64,000 nt of DNA from DATELY01 sp035276085 (GTDB lineage: Bacteria; Pseudomonadota; Gammaproteobacteria; Steroidobacterales; Steroidobacteraceae): NCBI GenBank assembly GCA_035276085.1, contig DATELY010000092.1:21714-85713 (forward strand), written 5' to 3'. The position numbers and the translations under genes were made by a program. Positions 1-9,060 of this stretch are shown here, piece after piece; within the stretch, counting starts at the first letter, position 1, and the number at the start of each line of letters is the position of its first letter. The notes beneath the pieces are model-generated. The model had not been told where the DNA came from. It saw only the letters and a program-made list of their open reading frames with translations, and did not search any database.

Positions 1-77
1 ACCGCCAGGTCGTCGTCGACGACGAAGATGGTGGTGCGGGTGGCCACGGGACTGGCCTTCAACATAGCTTCCTTCAT
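1..77 (-). CDS. Response regulator, N-terminus only (FixJ-like partner), runs off the window
   Basis: Only the first 25 or so residues are inside the window. After a short leader they read TTIFVVDDDLAV, the first beta strand and acidic pocket of a receiver domain in the style of FixJ and LuxR-type regulators. The ATG at 77 overlaps the stop codon of the upstream kinase gene as ATGA (74-77), so the two are translationally coupled. A G-rich run just before the ATG can serve as ribosome binding site. The phospho-acceptor Asp and the output domain lie outside, so FixJ-type output is inferred from the partner kinase. Confidence 0.8.
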   Translation of the reverse strand, partial: MKEAMLKASPVATRTTIFVVDDDLA

Positions 78-1621
78 GATGTCCCCCCTGCAGGTGCTGC
101 CGGTAACGTAAAGAAGAAGCGCGCGCCGCCCCCCGGGTTTGCGCCACACCAAAGCTTTCCGCCATGCGCTCGCACGATCGAGCGACTGATGGACAGTCCC
201 AAGCCGGTCCCTCCCGGCTTGGTCGTAAAGAATGGGTTGAACAAGTCCGCCATGGTGGCTTCGTCCACGCCGCTGCCGCGATCGGCCACCATGAATTCGA
301 TATCCCCATCGCGATCCACTTGTGTGCGCAGCGTGATCTCGCGTGCCACTTCCGGCACGTCGAGCATCGCGTCGATGCTGTTGCGCACGAGATTCAGGAT
401 CACCTGCTGGATCTGCACGGCATCCGCCTGCACCTGCGGCGCTTGCAGCGCAGGCTGGAGCACGATGCGCACGCCGTTGTGCCGCGCGTCGGTTTGCGCG
501 AGCGTGAGCACGTCCTCCAGCAAGCGATTCGCTTCGAGCAGCTCGCGCCGCACCTCGCGGTTACGTACGAACGTACGCAAGCGACGAATGACCTCGCCGG
601 CGCGGAGCGCCTGCGCACCGATGTGCTCCAGCGCCGCACTGATTTCATCACTCGTGCATTCGCCGTTCGCAATCAAGCGCTGACAGGCCTGGGCGTAGGT
701 CGCGATCGCTGTGAGCGGCTGATTCACCTCGTGCGCGATGCCGGCCGTCATCTCGCCCAGCGTGGAGATGCGCCCGAAGTGCGCGATGCGCTCCTGCATT
801 TTGCGAACTTCATCCTCCGCATGCCGCCGATCGGTGATGTCATGCAATGTACCTACTTGCCGTAGCGGTCGTCCCTGCTCGTTGCACATCACCTGCGCGA
901 TGTGGTGCACGTACCGCAGCGAGCCATCGGGTTGAACGATGCGATATTCGATGTCGAACGAACGCGCGCCGGCGGCGATCTCCTCCCCGGCGCGCAGCAA
1001 CCGCGCGCGATCGGCCGGATGGATGATCGCTTGCAAGTGTTGATAGACGCCGGTGGGTGGAGCACCGAAGTAGCGCCCCAGCACCCTGAATAGATGGGGC
1101 GACCAATAGTCCTCTGTCTTGCCATCGTAATGCACGACGTAGTTGCCGAGATTCGCGATCTCCTGCGCGATGTTGAGCTGCGCTTCGCTGCGGCGGAGGG
1201 CTTCTTCGGAATTGCGACGCACGGTGATGTCACGAATGAACGCGACGAAGCGTGGCGGTTGCAATCCTTGCACGCGGCCTACGGCCAGCTCGGCCGAGAA
1301 CACCGTCCCATCGCGGCGACGCGCGAGCAGCTCGCGCCCGATGCCGATGATGCGCGGCTGTCCCGTATCGATGTAGTGGCGCAGGTAGTCGTCGTGCTCG
1401 GAGCGATACGGCTCGGGCATCAGGATGTTGACCTTCTGCCCGATCACATCTTCTTCCCGATAGCCGAACATGCGCTCACCGGCATGGTTCAACAGCTCGA
1501 TGCGCCCATCGTGATCGATGAGAACGACGGCGTCGGCCGCGGCGTCCAACACGGCCTGGAACTCGCGCTCGACACGTTGAGCTCGCTCTTCCTGAGGCTC
1601 GGCAACGCGCAGCAAAGTCAT
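74..1621 (-). CDS. FixL-like PAS-PAS sensor histidine kinase (possible heme oxygen sensor)
   Basis: Soluble sensor kinase of 515 aa with no membrane segment. PAS1 lies at about residues 17-135 and PAS2 at about 143-265. The dimerisation/phospho-acceptor box is at 283-310 with H297 in AHEVNQPLT. The ATPase domain has N414 (RNSIDAM), DRGSG near 447 and GGTGLGLS near 470. PAS1 matches the FixL heme pocket: H76 in RSEHDDYL sits where the proximal heme His is, and IIGIGR (91-96) supplies the distal Ile and the oxygen-binding Arg at the same spacing as in Bradyrhizobium FixL (H200, I215, R220). FixL-type PAS domains without heme also exist, so heme binding is inferred. It overlaps the downstream response regulator by ATGA and probably forms a two-component pair with it. 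The 150-bp spacer to pyruvate carboxylase holds nothing obvious. Confidence 0.88.
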   Translation of the reverse strand: MTLLRVAEPQEERAQRVEREFQAVLDAAADAVVLIDHDGRIELLNHAGERMFGYREEDVIGQKVNILMPEPYRSEHDDYLRHYIDTGQPRIIGIGRELLARRRDGTVFSAELAVGRVQGLQPPRFVAFIRDITVRRNSEEALRRSEAQLNIAQEIANLGNYVVHYDGKTEDYWSPHLFRVLGRYFGAPPTGVYQHLQAIIHPADRARLLRAGEEIAAGARSFDIEYRIVQPDGSLRYVHHIAQVMCNEQGRPLRQVGTLHDITDRRHAEDEVRKMQERIAHFGRISTLGEMTAGIAHEVNQPLTAIATYAQACQRLIANGECTSDEISAALEHIGAQALRAGEVIRRLRTFVRNREVRRELLEANRLLEDVLTLAQTDARHNGVRIVLQPALQAPQVQADAVQIQQVILNLVRNSIDAMLDVPEVAREITLRTQVDRDGDIEFMVADRGSGVDEATMADLFNPFFTTKPGGTGLGLSISRSIVRAHGGKLWCGANPGGGARFFFTLPAAPAGGTS

Positions 1622-1771
1622 GCGTCAGTACTCGCAGTCGCCCGCATGTGTGGACGTGGAGCGGTTGTAATCGTGGCAGGACATCGCAAACACGGATCCA
1701 GCCCGCGTATTCAATCAACGACTGGCTGATTCTATGCCCTGCACACGCATCGCTGGCAAGTGCAGTCGACG

Positions 1772-4700
1772 TCACGACTCCAGAATCAGCAGCAGGTCCT
1801 TCGCCTCGACGCTCTCGTTCTGTCGGGCAACGACCTCCACGATCCGCGTCGCGCGCTCCGCCCGCACGGCCGTTTCCATTTTCATCGCTTCGATGGTCAG
1901 GAGCACAGCGCCTGCGGCGACCGAATCCCCTGCGGCAACGGCGATCGTCGCGATGGTGCCCGGCATGGGTGCTGCGACGTGCTTTGGGTCCGCGAGGGTG
2001 GCTTTACGTCTGGGTGGCTTCGCCGCCTTCTGACTGCGATCGACCACCTTGACGGCGCGCGGTTGCCCGTTGAGCTCAAAAAATGCCGTGCGGGTGCCGT
2101 CGTCGTGCACATCACTCACAGCAACGAAGGAAATAATGAGTGTCTTGCCGGCCTCGATATCGACCGACACTTCCTGTCCTGGCTCCATCCCGTAGAAGAA
2201 GATGGGCGTGGGCAGCTCGCTCACGCGGCCATACTCGATGTAATCGCGCATGTAATCCAGGTAGACCTTCGGATACATCGTGTACGAGGCCAGATCGGCA
2301 TCCGTAATCGCGCGGCCGATTTTGGTTTCGACCTCGCGGCGGATCTTCTGCAGGTCGAGCGGGGCGAGTACCTCGCCCGGTCGCACCTTCAACGGCTCGG
2401 CCCCTTTGAGAATTTTGCGTTGCAATTCCGGTGGAAATCCGCCTTCCGGCTGACCCAGTTCACCGCGAAACAGGGACACGACGGATTCGGGAAAGGCCAC
2501 CTCCGTCTTCTCATCGAGCACTGCCTCCGGCGTGAGCTCGCTCGTCACCATGAGGAGCGCCATGTCCCCGACCACCTTCGAGGTCGGCGTCACTTTGACG
2601 ATGTCGCCGAAGAGATCGTTGACCTGTGCGTATGCGCGCGCCACTTCAGGCCAACGCACATCGTCGATGCCCAATGAGCGTGACTGCTCGCGCAGGTTCG
2701 TGAACTGCCCGCCGGGCATGCCATGCACGTACACCTCCGACGCACCGGCGCGCAGATCGCTCTCGAAGGCTGTGTAGAGTTTGCGCGCTTGCTCCCAATA
2801 GGAAGATGCGATGCGCAGGCGCTCCGGGTCGATGCCGGTATCACGCGGCCCGTGGCGCAGCGCCTCGACGATCGAGCCCAGGTTGGGCTGAGACGTCAGA
2901 CCGCTCACGGCGTCGATCGCGCCATCCACCGCATCCGCACCCGCATCAACGGCGGCGAGAACGCTCGCGGCGGCGATGCCGCTCGTGTCATGCGTATGGA
3001 AGTGCACGGGCAGACCGATCTCCTCTTTCAGCGCCTTCACGAGCGTGTACGCGGCGCGGGGCTGACAGAGACCCGCCATGTCCTTGATCCCCAGAATGTG
3101 CGCGCCCGCACTCTTCAGCTCACGCGCGAGCCTCAGGTAGTAGGCGAGATCGTATTTGGTCTGCTTGGGATCGTTCAGATTGCCCGTGTAGCAGAGCGCC
3201 GCTTCGCAGAGCTTGCCCGACGCACGCACGGCATCCATGGCGACATGCATGTTCGGCACCCAGTTCAACGAGTCGAAGATACGGAATAGGTCGATGCCGG
3301 ACTTGGCCGCTTGCTCGACGAAGTAACGCACGACGTTGTCGGGATAGTTGGTGTAGCCCACGGCGTTCGCCGAACGCAGGAGCATCTGCAGGAGCAGATT
3401 CGGCATCGCCTTGCGGAACTCGCTCAAGCGCTCCCACGGGCATTCTTTCAGGAAGCGCAACGCCACGTCGAACGTCGCGCCGCCCCAGCATTCGACCGAG
3501 AACAGGTTGTGCAAGCTGTGGGCGTAGTACGGCGCGATGCGAACCATGTCGTGGGTGCGCATGCGCGTCGCGAGCAGCGACTGATGGGCATCGCGCATGC
3601 TCGTGTCGGTGAGCAACACTTGCTGCTGTGCCAGCATCCACTCAGCGAACTGGTCGGCTCCGAGCGCGTCGAGCTTCTGCTTCGTACCGGCGGGAGGTTG
3701 GCCGACGGGAATCGGTGGCACACGCGGCAGTGTCATGCGCGCAGGCTTCGCGCGTCCCTTCACCTCGGGGTTGCCGTTGACGACGATATCCCCGATGAAA
3801 CGGAGCAGCCGTGTGGCGCGATCTCTGCGTCTGGGAAACTGGAAGAGCTCCGGCGTTTCGTCGATGAACCGTGTCGTGTAACTGCCATCGCGGAAGCGCG
3901 GATGCAGAATGACCTGGTCGAGGAAGCGCAGATTCGTGACCACGCCACGGACACGAAACTCCCACAGCGCTCGATGCATCCGCGCGATCGCTTGCTGCGG
4001 CGTCGGTGCCCACGCGGTGACCTTGACCAGTAGCGAGTCATACGAGCGAGTGATGAACGCACCCGCGTATGCCGTGCCTGCGTCCAGGCGAATGCCCAGG
4101 CCAGCGGGGCTGCGGTACGCAGAGATACGACCGTAGTCGGGAATGAAGCTGTTCTCCGGATCTTCGGTCGTCACACGGCATTGCAGAGCGTAGCCGTGCG
4201 TCCGGATCTCATCCTGCGTGGGCACACCGGTTTCTGGATCGCCGATGGTGCCGCCTTCTGCAATACGGATCTGCCCGCGCACGATGTCGATCCCAGTGAC
4301 CGCCTCCGTCACGGTGTGCTCGACCTGGATGCGCGGGTTCACTTCGATGAAGTAGAAGGAGCCGGTATCCGCGTCCTGCAGAAACTCGACCGTGCCCGCA
4401 TTGAGATAGTTGACCGCGCGACCGATCTTGAGCGCCGCTTCGCACAGCTCGGCGCGCTGCCGCGTATCGAGAAACGCCGCCGGCGCCCGCTCCACCACTT
4501 TCTGATTGCGACGCTGCACCGTGCAGTCACGCTCGAATAGATGCACGAGATTGCCGTGCGAGTCGCCGAGCAACTGGACTTCGAGGTGTCGTGCGCGTCG
4601 AACGAGTTTCTCGAGATAAACATCGTCCTTGCCGAACGCTGCTTTCGCTTCGCGCCGCGCAGCCGCCAGTGCAGTACTCAAGCCCTCTTCGTGCTCGATG

Positions 4701-5260
4701 ACGCGCATGCCGCGTCCACCCCCGCCCCAGCTCGCCTTCAGCATGAGCGGAAAACCGACGGCCCGGGCAAGGCGCAAGCACTCTACATCGTCATGCGGCA
4801 GGGGCGGTGTCGCCGGCATCACTGGCACGCCCGCGGCTTTGGCCAGCTCGCGGGCAGACACCTTATCGCCGAGTGTGTGCATGATCTCCGGGGTTGGGCC
4901 CACGAAGATCACACCGGCGCGCGCGCACGCGGCAGCGAACTCAGGGCTCTCGGCGAGAAAGCCGTAGCCCGGGTGGATGGCATCGACCTGTGCCGCCTGC
5001 GCCACGCGCACGATGCTCTCGATGTCCAGATAGGCTTCGATCGGCCCTTTGCCTTCACCGATCAGATAACTCTCATCCGCCTTGGTACGGTGCAACGAGA
5101 AGCGGTCTTCCTGCGAGTAGACCGCGACGGTGCGGATACTCAATTCCGCGGCAGCACGCATGACGCGAATCGCGATCTCGCCGCGATTGGCGATCATCAA
5201 TTTTCGAATTCGCGTTGTGTCTTGCATGGGCCAGGACGGAAGAGGACGGTCCTGGATCAT
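1772..5260 (-). CDS. pyc: Pyruvate carboxylase, single chain
   Basis: Biotin-dependent ATP enzyme converting pyruvate and bicarbonate to oxaloacetate (anaplerosis, gluconeogenesis). At 1162 aa it has the full length of single-chain enzymes. Biotin carboxylase comes first (about 15-470; MIANRGEIAIR, ATP-grasp loop GGGGRGM, FIEVNPRIQVEH). The carboxyltransferase barrel follows (about 555-820; TDTSMRDAHQSLLATR, ECWGGATFD, GIKDMAGL). A PC-specific linker precedes the C-terminal biotin carrier domain, with the biotinyl lysine predicted at K1127 in EAMKMET. The first Met has no clear ribosome binding site. A second Met 11 residues on (5227), just before QDTTRIRK, is an equally good start. It lies 55 bp downstream of the diguanylate cyclase gene on the same strand. 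Confidence 0.96.
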   Translation of the reverse strand: MIQDRPLPSWPMQDTTRIRKLMIANRGEIAIRVMRAAAELSIRTVAVYSQEDRFSLHRTKADESYLIGEGKGPIEAYLDIESIVRVAQAAQVDAIHPGYGFLAESPEFAAACARAGVIFVGPTPEIMHTLGDKVSARELAKAAGVPVMPATPPLPHDDVECLRLARAVGFPLMLKASWGGGGRGMRVIEHEEGLSTALAAARREAKAAFGKDDVYLEKLVRRARHLEVQLLGDSHGNLVHLFERDCTVQRRNQKVVERAPAAFLDTRQRAELCEAALKIGRAVNYLNAGTVEFLQDADTGSFYFIEVNPRIQVEHTVTEAVTGIDIVRGQIRIAEGGTIGDPETGVPTQDEIRTHGYALQCRVTTEDPENSFIPDYGRISAYRSPAGLGIRLDAGTAYAGAFITRSYDSLLVKVTAWAPTPQQAIARMHRALWEFRVRGVVTNLRFLDQVILHPRFRDGSYTTRFIDETPELFQFPRRRDRATRLLRFIGDIVVNGNPEVKGRAKPARMTLPRVPPIPVGQPPAGTKQKLDALGADQFAEWMLAQQQVLLTDTSMRDAHQSLLATRMRTHDMVRIAPYYAHSLHNLFSVECWGGATFDVALRFLKECPWERLSEFRKAMPNLLLQMLLRSANAVGYTNYPDNVVRYFVEQAAKSGIDLFRIFDSLNWVPNMHVAMDAVRASGKLCEAALCYTGNLNDPKQTKYDLAYYLRLARELKSAGAHILGIKDMAGLCQPRAAYTLVKALKEEIGLPVHFHTHDTSGIAAASVLAAVDAGADAVDGAIDAVSGLTSQPNLGSIVEALRHGPRDTGIDPERLRIASSYWEQARKLYTAFESDLRAGASEVYVHGMPGGQFTNLREQSRSLGIDDVRWPEVARAYAQVNDLFGDIVKVTPTSKVVGDMALLMVTSELTPEAVLDEKTEVAFPESVVSLFRGELGQPEGGFPPELQRKILKGAEPLKVRPGEVLAPLDLQKIRREVETKIGRAITDADLASYTMYPKVYLDYMRDYIEYGRVSELPTPIFFYGMEPGQEVSVDIEAGKTLIISFVAVSDVHDDGTRTAFFELNGQPRAVKVVDRSQKAAKPPRRKATLADPKHVAAPMPGTIATIAVAAGDSVAAGAVLLTIEAMKMETAVRAERATRIVEVVARQNESVEAKDLLLILES

Positions 5261-5315
5261 AGCCGCGGCAGTCGCCGCACAGAAAGCGCCGGCCGAACGG
5301 AAGGTGGAGTGTCGA

Positions 5316-6554
5316 CTACGAGGCAGCGGCGGCGCGTGCGCGACCCTTCTTGCGGAAGGATCCGGTGGACAACTCGTCGTACTCCTTGTCCATGATCACG
5401 AGGCAGTTGCGACCACGACCTTTCGCCTCGTACAGCGCCTCGTCGGCCAATTGAATGAAGCCAAAGTGGCTCCGCTCCGGTGCGGGGTCCACGCAGGCTG
5501 CACCGATACTGACGGTCACGCGCTTGATGGACGGGGATGCGGCGTGCGGCACGTTCAGCGCTTCGATCGCAGTCTGAATCTGGCGTGCGACTTCTTCGAC
5601 GTGGCCACGGCGAGCGTCATAGAGCACGACCGCAAACTCCTCGCCACCATACCGAGCCGTCACGTCGAGTGGCCGCCGGGCACACCGCATCAACGTCCAA
5701 GCGACTTGCTTCAGACATTCATCGCCTGCCTGGTGGCCGTAATAGTCGTTGTACGCCTTGAAATGATCGATATCGAGCAACATGAGCGCGAGCGAGGCGC
5801 GGTCGCGTAGCGCTTGTTGCCAGATCTTGTTCATGTGCTCATCGAACGTGCGCCGATTGTTGATGCCCGTCAGCCCGTCGCGGCTGGCCACCTCGATCAG
5901 CAGGCACGATTCGAGATAGTTGGTGCGATTGGCGCGCTCGAGTGTGTAGCACACCGTCCCACCAATGAGATTCGCGAACATCAGCACAATGATGTTGGAC
6001 GCGAGCTCCGCGCCGGGCAACCCCGCAGTGGCCGCCATCCAGATGTAGGCAGCCAGTATGATCAGTGCGGAGCGCATGGCCGCGTAGAACAGCAAGCCCA
6101 TCATCAAATAAGTGAAGATGGTCGCAATCACGACGGTGGCAACCAGGCTCACTCCCTGCCTCCACGCCATCACTTCGAGCGCCGCAACGGCAATGCCGAA
6201 CAAGGGTCCGCCAATCTGTGCCGCGCGCGGATAGAGGCGGTAACACTGGGGCACGTACACCATGACGAGCGCACCGACCAGCAATGGCGCCAAGGCGAAC
6301 ACCTGCAGCAGCGTGATCGTGCGCGTGTCGCTGTCTTGCAGAAGCGTCTGGCTCAGGAGGGAGAACGCGATGACGAAAATGACTGCGAGCCACAGATTGA
6401 TGCGCAGTTGGCGCAGCACTTTGTGCTGATAAGCCGCGCGGAACTCACGCTCGAGAGGCGCGCTGAACGTCAGATACGGGAAGCCCCGCGTGAGTTGCTG
6501 CGCGTGGGCAGACTCAGGCGGACTTCCGCGCACGGTGGGATCGAACTCGGACAT
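5316..6554 (-). CDS. Membrane-bound diguanylate cyclase (GGDEF)
   Basis: Makes cyclic di-GMP from two GTP. The 412-aa protein has a cytoplasmic N-terminus, about six hydrophobic segments between residues 53 and 205, and a C-terminal GGDEF domain from about 220. The active-site loop is GGEEF (303-307), an accepted variant. An RxxD product-inhibition site, RPLD (294-297), sits exactly five residues upstream, so feedback inhibition is expected. DIDHFKAYND (261-270) is the metal/guanine-binding strand. No EAL domain is present. The tail is Lys/Arg/Ala-rich. The membrane region resembles the unclassified sensory modules common in GGDEF proteins, so its input signal cannot be named. Confidence 0.93.
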   Translation of the reverse strand: MSEFDPTVRGSPPESAHAQQLTRGFPYLTFSAPLEREFRAAYQHKVLRQLRINLWLAVIFVIAFSLLSQTLLQDSDTRTITLLQVFALAPLLVGALVMVYVPQCYRLYPRAAQIGGPLFGIAVAALEVMAWRQGVSLVATVVIATIFTYLMMGLLFYAAMRSALIILAAYIWMAATAGLPGAELASNIIVLMFANLIGGTVCYTLERANRTNYLESCLLIEVASRDGLTGINNRRTFDEHMNKIWQQALRDRASLALMLLDIDHFKAYNDYYGHQAGDECLKQVAWTLMRCARRPLDVTARYGGEEFAVVLYDARRGHVEEVARQIQTAIEALNVPHAASPSIKRVTVSIGAACVDPAPERSHFGFIQLADEALYEAKGRGRNCLVIMDKEYDELSTGSFRKKGRARAAAAS

Positions 6555-6728
6555 TGCTGCTCAAGGCGGCTGTTCGTATGGCCGGGCGCTAGCTCGGAGC
6601 ACGACGGTAGCGGCAATGACAGCAGCGTACAAGTTGCGCGGACAAAAAGTGCTGCGGGGAATACCGGCCAGTTGTTGGGCTGGGGGGAAGACCAGGCTGT
6701 CCGCCAGAGCGCGCCCGGCCGTCACAGG

Positions 6729-6950
6729 TCAGCTTGGATTGCGCTCGCGGCGGTCGCGGGCGTCTTTGATGAAGCGACGCCACACCTCATAGGAGTCCCA
6801 TCCGCCCGTCGCCTGGAAACTGCCGCTGTCGGCCAGACCGTCATCCAGACGATCGCTGTTGGCAGCCGGCACCACCTTCAACAGGGCGGCGTCAGGATTG
6901 GAGCTGGTTGGCGGATTGGCGATGTTCATAACTGGATCCCTGGTGGTCAT
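6729..6950 (-). CDS. Small hypothetical protein with Trp/Tyr-rich C-terminus
   Basis: I do not recognise the family. The chosen ATG at 6950 is preceded by GGAAGGA at good spacing. An upstream in-frame ATG at 7004 would give 91 aa but has no ribosome binding site. The 73-aa product is hydrophilic, with a disordered Asn/Pro/Ser/Asp-rich N-terminal half and an ordered-looking end, GGWDSYEVWRRFIKDARDRR, of aromatic and basic residues. It has no signal peptide or membrane segment. It lies between gshA and the cyclase on the same strand with 174 bp to the cyclase start. The ribosome binding site and the non-random C-terminus argue for a real gene. Confidence 0.55.
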   Translation of the reverse strand: MTTRDPVMNIANPPTSSNPDAALLKVVPAANSDRLDDGLADSGSFQATGGWDSYEVWRRFIKDARDRRERNPS

Positions 6951-7266
6951 TGCGGTCGTCCTTCCGTCCCTGAAAGTCCCATCGACTGGAGGCATCTTCT
7001 TCATTCAGCACAAATCAAAGACCGGGCCCGCATCCTACGCGCGCGACCTCACTCAAATTGCGCGCTGGTTCTCACTTCTGACGCAATCAGGGTTTGGCGT
7101 TACGCGATTATGTAGCGTGTACCCACCCGACTCGTGGCAAAGAACTCAGCCGACAGATTCGTGGCGAGACGGTAACGAACGCCCCAAGTTCTGACCAGTG
7201 GCCATTCGGCCCAGGCCAGCAAGTAACAGTGTGGGACGGATTTGTTACAGCGCGGGGACGGGGAGT

Positions 7267-8847
7267 TTACGCGAAATAGCGTGCGAGATACGCATCGAAG
7301 GTGATGCGATCAGCCGCTTCGATGCTTTCCTGTCGTACGTGCGACTCCTCGGCCTCGGCAGCAAATTGCGCGAGACGCTGCTCGTTCGGCGGATACAGCT
7401 CGAGGAAATAGGCTTTGTGCGCCTGCGACATGCGCAGCGCAAACTCACCGAACGTCTCGCCGCTCGTGATCAACTCCTGCATGGAGCGCGCTGACGGTGT
7501 CAATGCCACGTCATGCAACTTTGCTTCCTGCAACTCGAGAGCTGCGGTATACGGCCGCCCCGCATCGCCTTCGTCGAGCAGCTCGCAAATACCGCGCATG
7601 CTGTCGATGAGCTCCATGCCCCACTCGCGCAACTCGATCGGTCGACCGAAGCGATTCAGTTGCAATCCCGGTTCGCGCCCGCGCAGAGCAACCAGCGCGT
7701 GATTTTCGTCGAGCGAATGCTGTTCCGCGGACTCGATCGACGCACTGTCCTTGAGCAGGCACAGCGCCACGAAAGCCTCCAGGAAGCGCAGCTTGTTCTG
7801 ATTTACCCCAACGGGATCGAAGGCACTGACATCGAGCGCACGCACCTCGACGTACTCCACGCCCGCGCGTGTCAACGCTTGCGTGGGCCGTTCACCGGAT
7901 CGGGCCACGCGTTTGGGGCGGATGAAGCTGTAGTACTCATTCTCTATCTGCAACAGGTTCGCGTTGAGCTGCCGGTACTCGCCATCCACCTTGACACCGA
8001 GCTTCTGATACGGCGGATGCACCGTGCTGATCGCAGCGGTCAGATCGCGCACGTATTCGCCCAGGCTGTTGACCGAGATTTGCACGCCGGCCTGGCTCTT
8101 GTTGCGATAGCCCAGGTCGCTCATGCGCAGGGAAGTGGCATACGGTGCGTACAGCGTGCCGGAATTGAACCGCTGTAATCCGTGGCTGCGGCCGGCGACG
8201 AACGACGCACAGAGCGCAGGTGAATTGCCGAACAGATAGAGGATCAGCCAGCCGTACCGCCGGTAATTCCGCAGCAGCGCGAAGTACTGGTCGGAAATGA
8301 AATCCTGATCGGCTTTCGGGCGTTCTACGACCGCGGCCAGAACGGGCCAGAACCGCTCGGGAAAGGAATAGTTGTAATGCACGCCGGAGATCGCCTGCAT
8401 CCGCCGGCCATAGCGATGTCCCAATCCGAGTCGATAGACCTCCTTCATTTGTCCGACATTCGAGCGACCGTAGCGCGCGATCGGGATGGACGCATCGTCA
8501 CCCAGCTCGCCCGGCATGCTGGTGGCCCACAGCAACTCGTCTCCCAAATGGCGGTAGACGAACTGGTGCAGATCGCACAGGAACTGCAGCAGCTCCCAGG
8601 AATGCGTGAACGCCGGCGTGACCAGTTCGATCAACGACTCGGAATAGTCGGTCGTAATGAATTCATTCGTGAGCGCCGAACCCAGGGGCGCCGGATGTGA
8701 CGTCGCCGCCAGCTCGCCGTCCGGCTGCACGCGCAGCGACTCCTTCTCGATCCCCTTGCGTCCGCCTTGGAGAACGCCGCGTTCACGGACGTTGATGAGA
8801 GCAGCCAGCCGCCGCTCGAAGGCGCGATCGATTCCGACAACAGACAT
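7267..8847 (-). CDS. gshA: Glutamate-cysteine ligase
   Basis: First and rate-limiting step of glutathione synthesis: ATP-dependent ligation of the Glu side chain to Cys, cytoplasmic. The start at 8847 (MSVVGIDRAFERRL) gives 526 aa, the usual size of E. coli-type enzymes. Longer readings would add about 80 residues of low-complexity sequence that overlap the repeat element upstream of the divergent M81 gene. Family motifs are GIEKESLRV near residue 33, TTDYSESLIELVTP near 65-80, and a conserved core with VHYNYSFPE. The ribosome binding site is weak. It is transcribed divergently from the peptidase at 9061, and the 213-bp spacer is largely occupied by a repeat. Confidence 0.95.
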   Translation of the reverse strand: MSVVGIDRAFERRLAALINVRERGVLQGGRKGIEKESLRVQPDGELAATSHPAPLGSALTNEFITTDYSESLIELVTPAFTHSWELLQFLCDLHQFVYRHLGDELLWATSMPGELGDDASIPIARYGRSNVGQMKEVYRLGLGHRYGRRMQAISGVHYNYSFPERFWPVLAAVVERPKADQDFISDQYFALLRNYRRYGWLILYLFGNSPALCASFVAGRSHGLQRFNSGTLYAPYATSLRMSDLGYRNKSQAGVQISVNSLGEYVRDLTAAISTVHPPYQKLGVKVDGEYRQLNANLLQIENEYYSFIRPKRVARSGERPTQALTRAGVEYVEVRALDVSAFDPVGVNQNKLRFLEAFVALCLLKDSASIESAEQHSLDENHALVALRGREPGLQLNRFGRPIELREWGMELIDSMRGICELLDEGDAGRPYTAALELQEAKLHDVALTPSARSMQELITSGETFGEFALRMSQAHKAYFLELYPPNEQRLAQFAAEAEESHVRQESIEAADRITFDAYLARYFA

Positions 8848-8948
8848 GAGGCAGCAAGTTTTCCAGAGGGTTGAATGGCCAAGCGCGGTCAGCGCGGATG
8901 CTGCCGGACCGGCAGTGTCGTTGAGGGCGTCGGAGAGCGTCAAGAACC

Positions 8949-9056
8949 GGACCTGGGACCTGGGGCGCGAGGGCTGGGTTGGAAATTCGCCCGCGTGCCA
9001 CCGCTTCTCATACTCTTCTCGGTGCCCCAGGCCACACGTCCCAAGCCTCAGGTCTG
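8949..9056. repeat. Family C tandem-unit inverted repeat, copy 1
   Basis: Left arm 8949-8980 contains CCTGGGA/CCTGGGG-type heptamers. Right arm 9024-9055 is its imperfect reverse complement (CCCCAGG, TCCCAAG, CCTCAGG). Aligned, the arms give a stem of about 32 bp with mostly transition mismatches around a loop of about 43 nt. The element lies in the gshA/M81 divergent spacer, and its right arm ends 5 nt before the M81 start codon. Copy 2 of the same word family is at 37510-37586. Confidence 0.7.
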
Positions 9057-9060
9057 CCAT

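Noticed and set aside
5814..7115. 433-codon plus-strand frame
   Set aside because: Antisense to the diguanylate cyclase and the small protein gene; His/Arg-rich with no recognisable domain.
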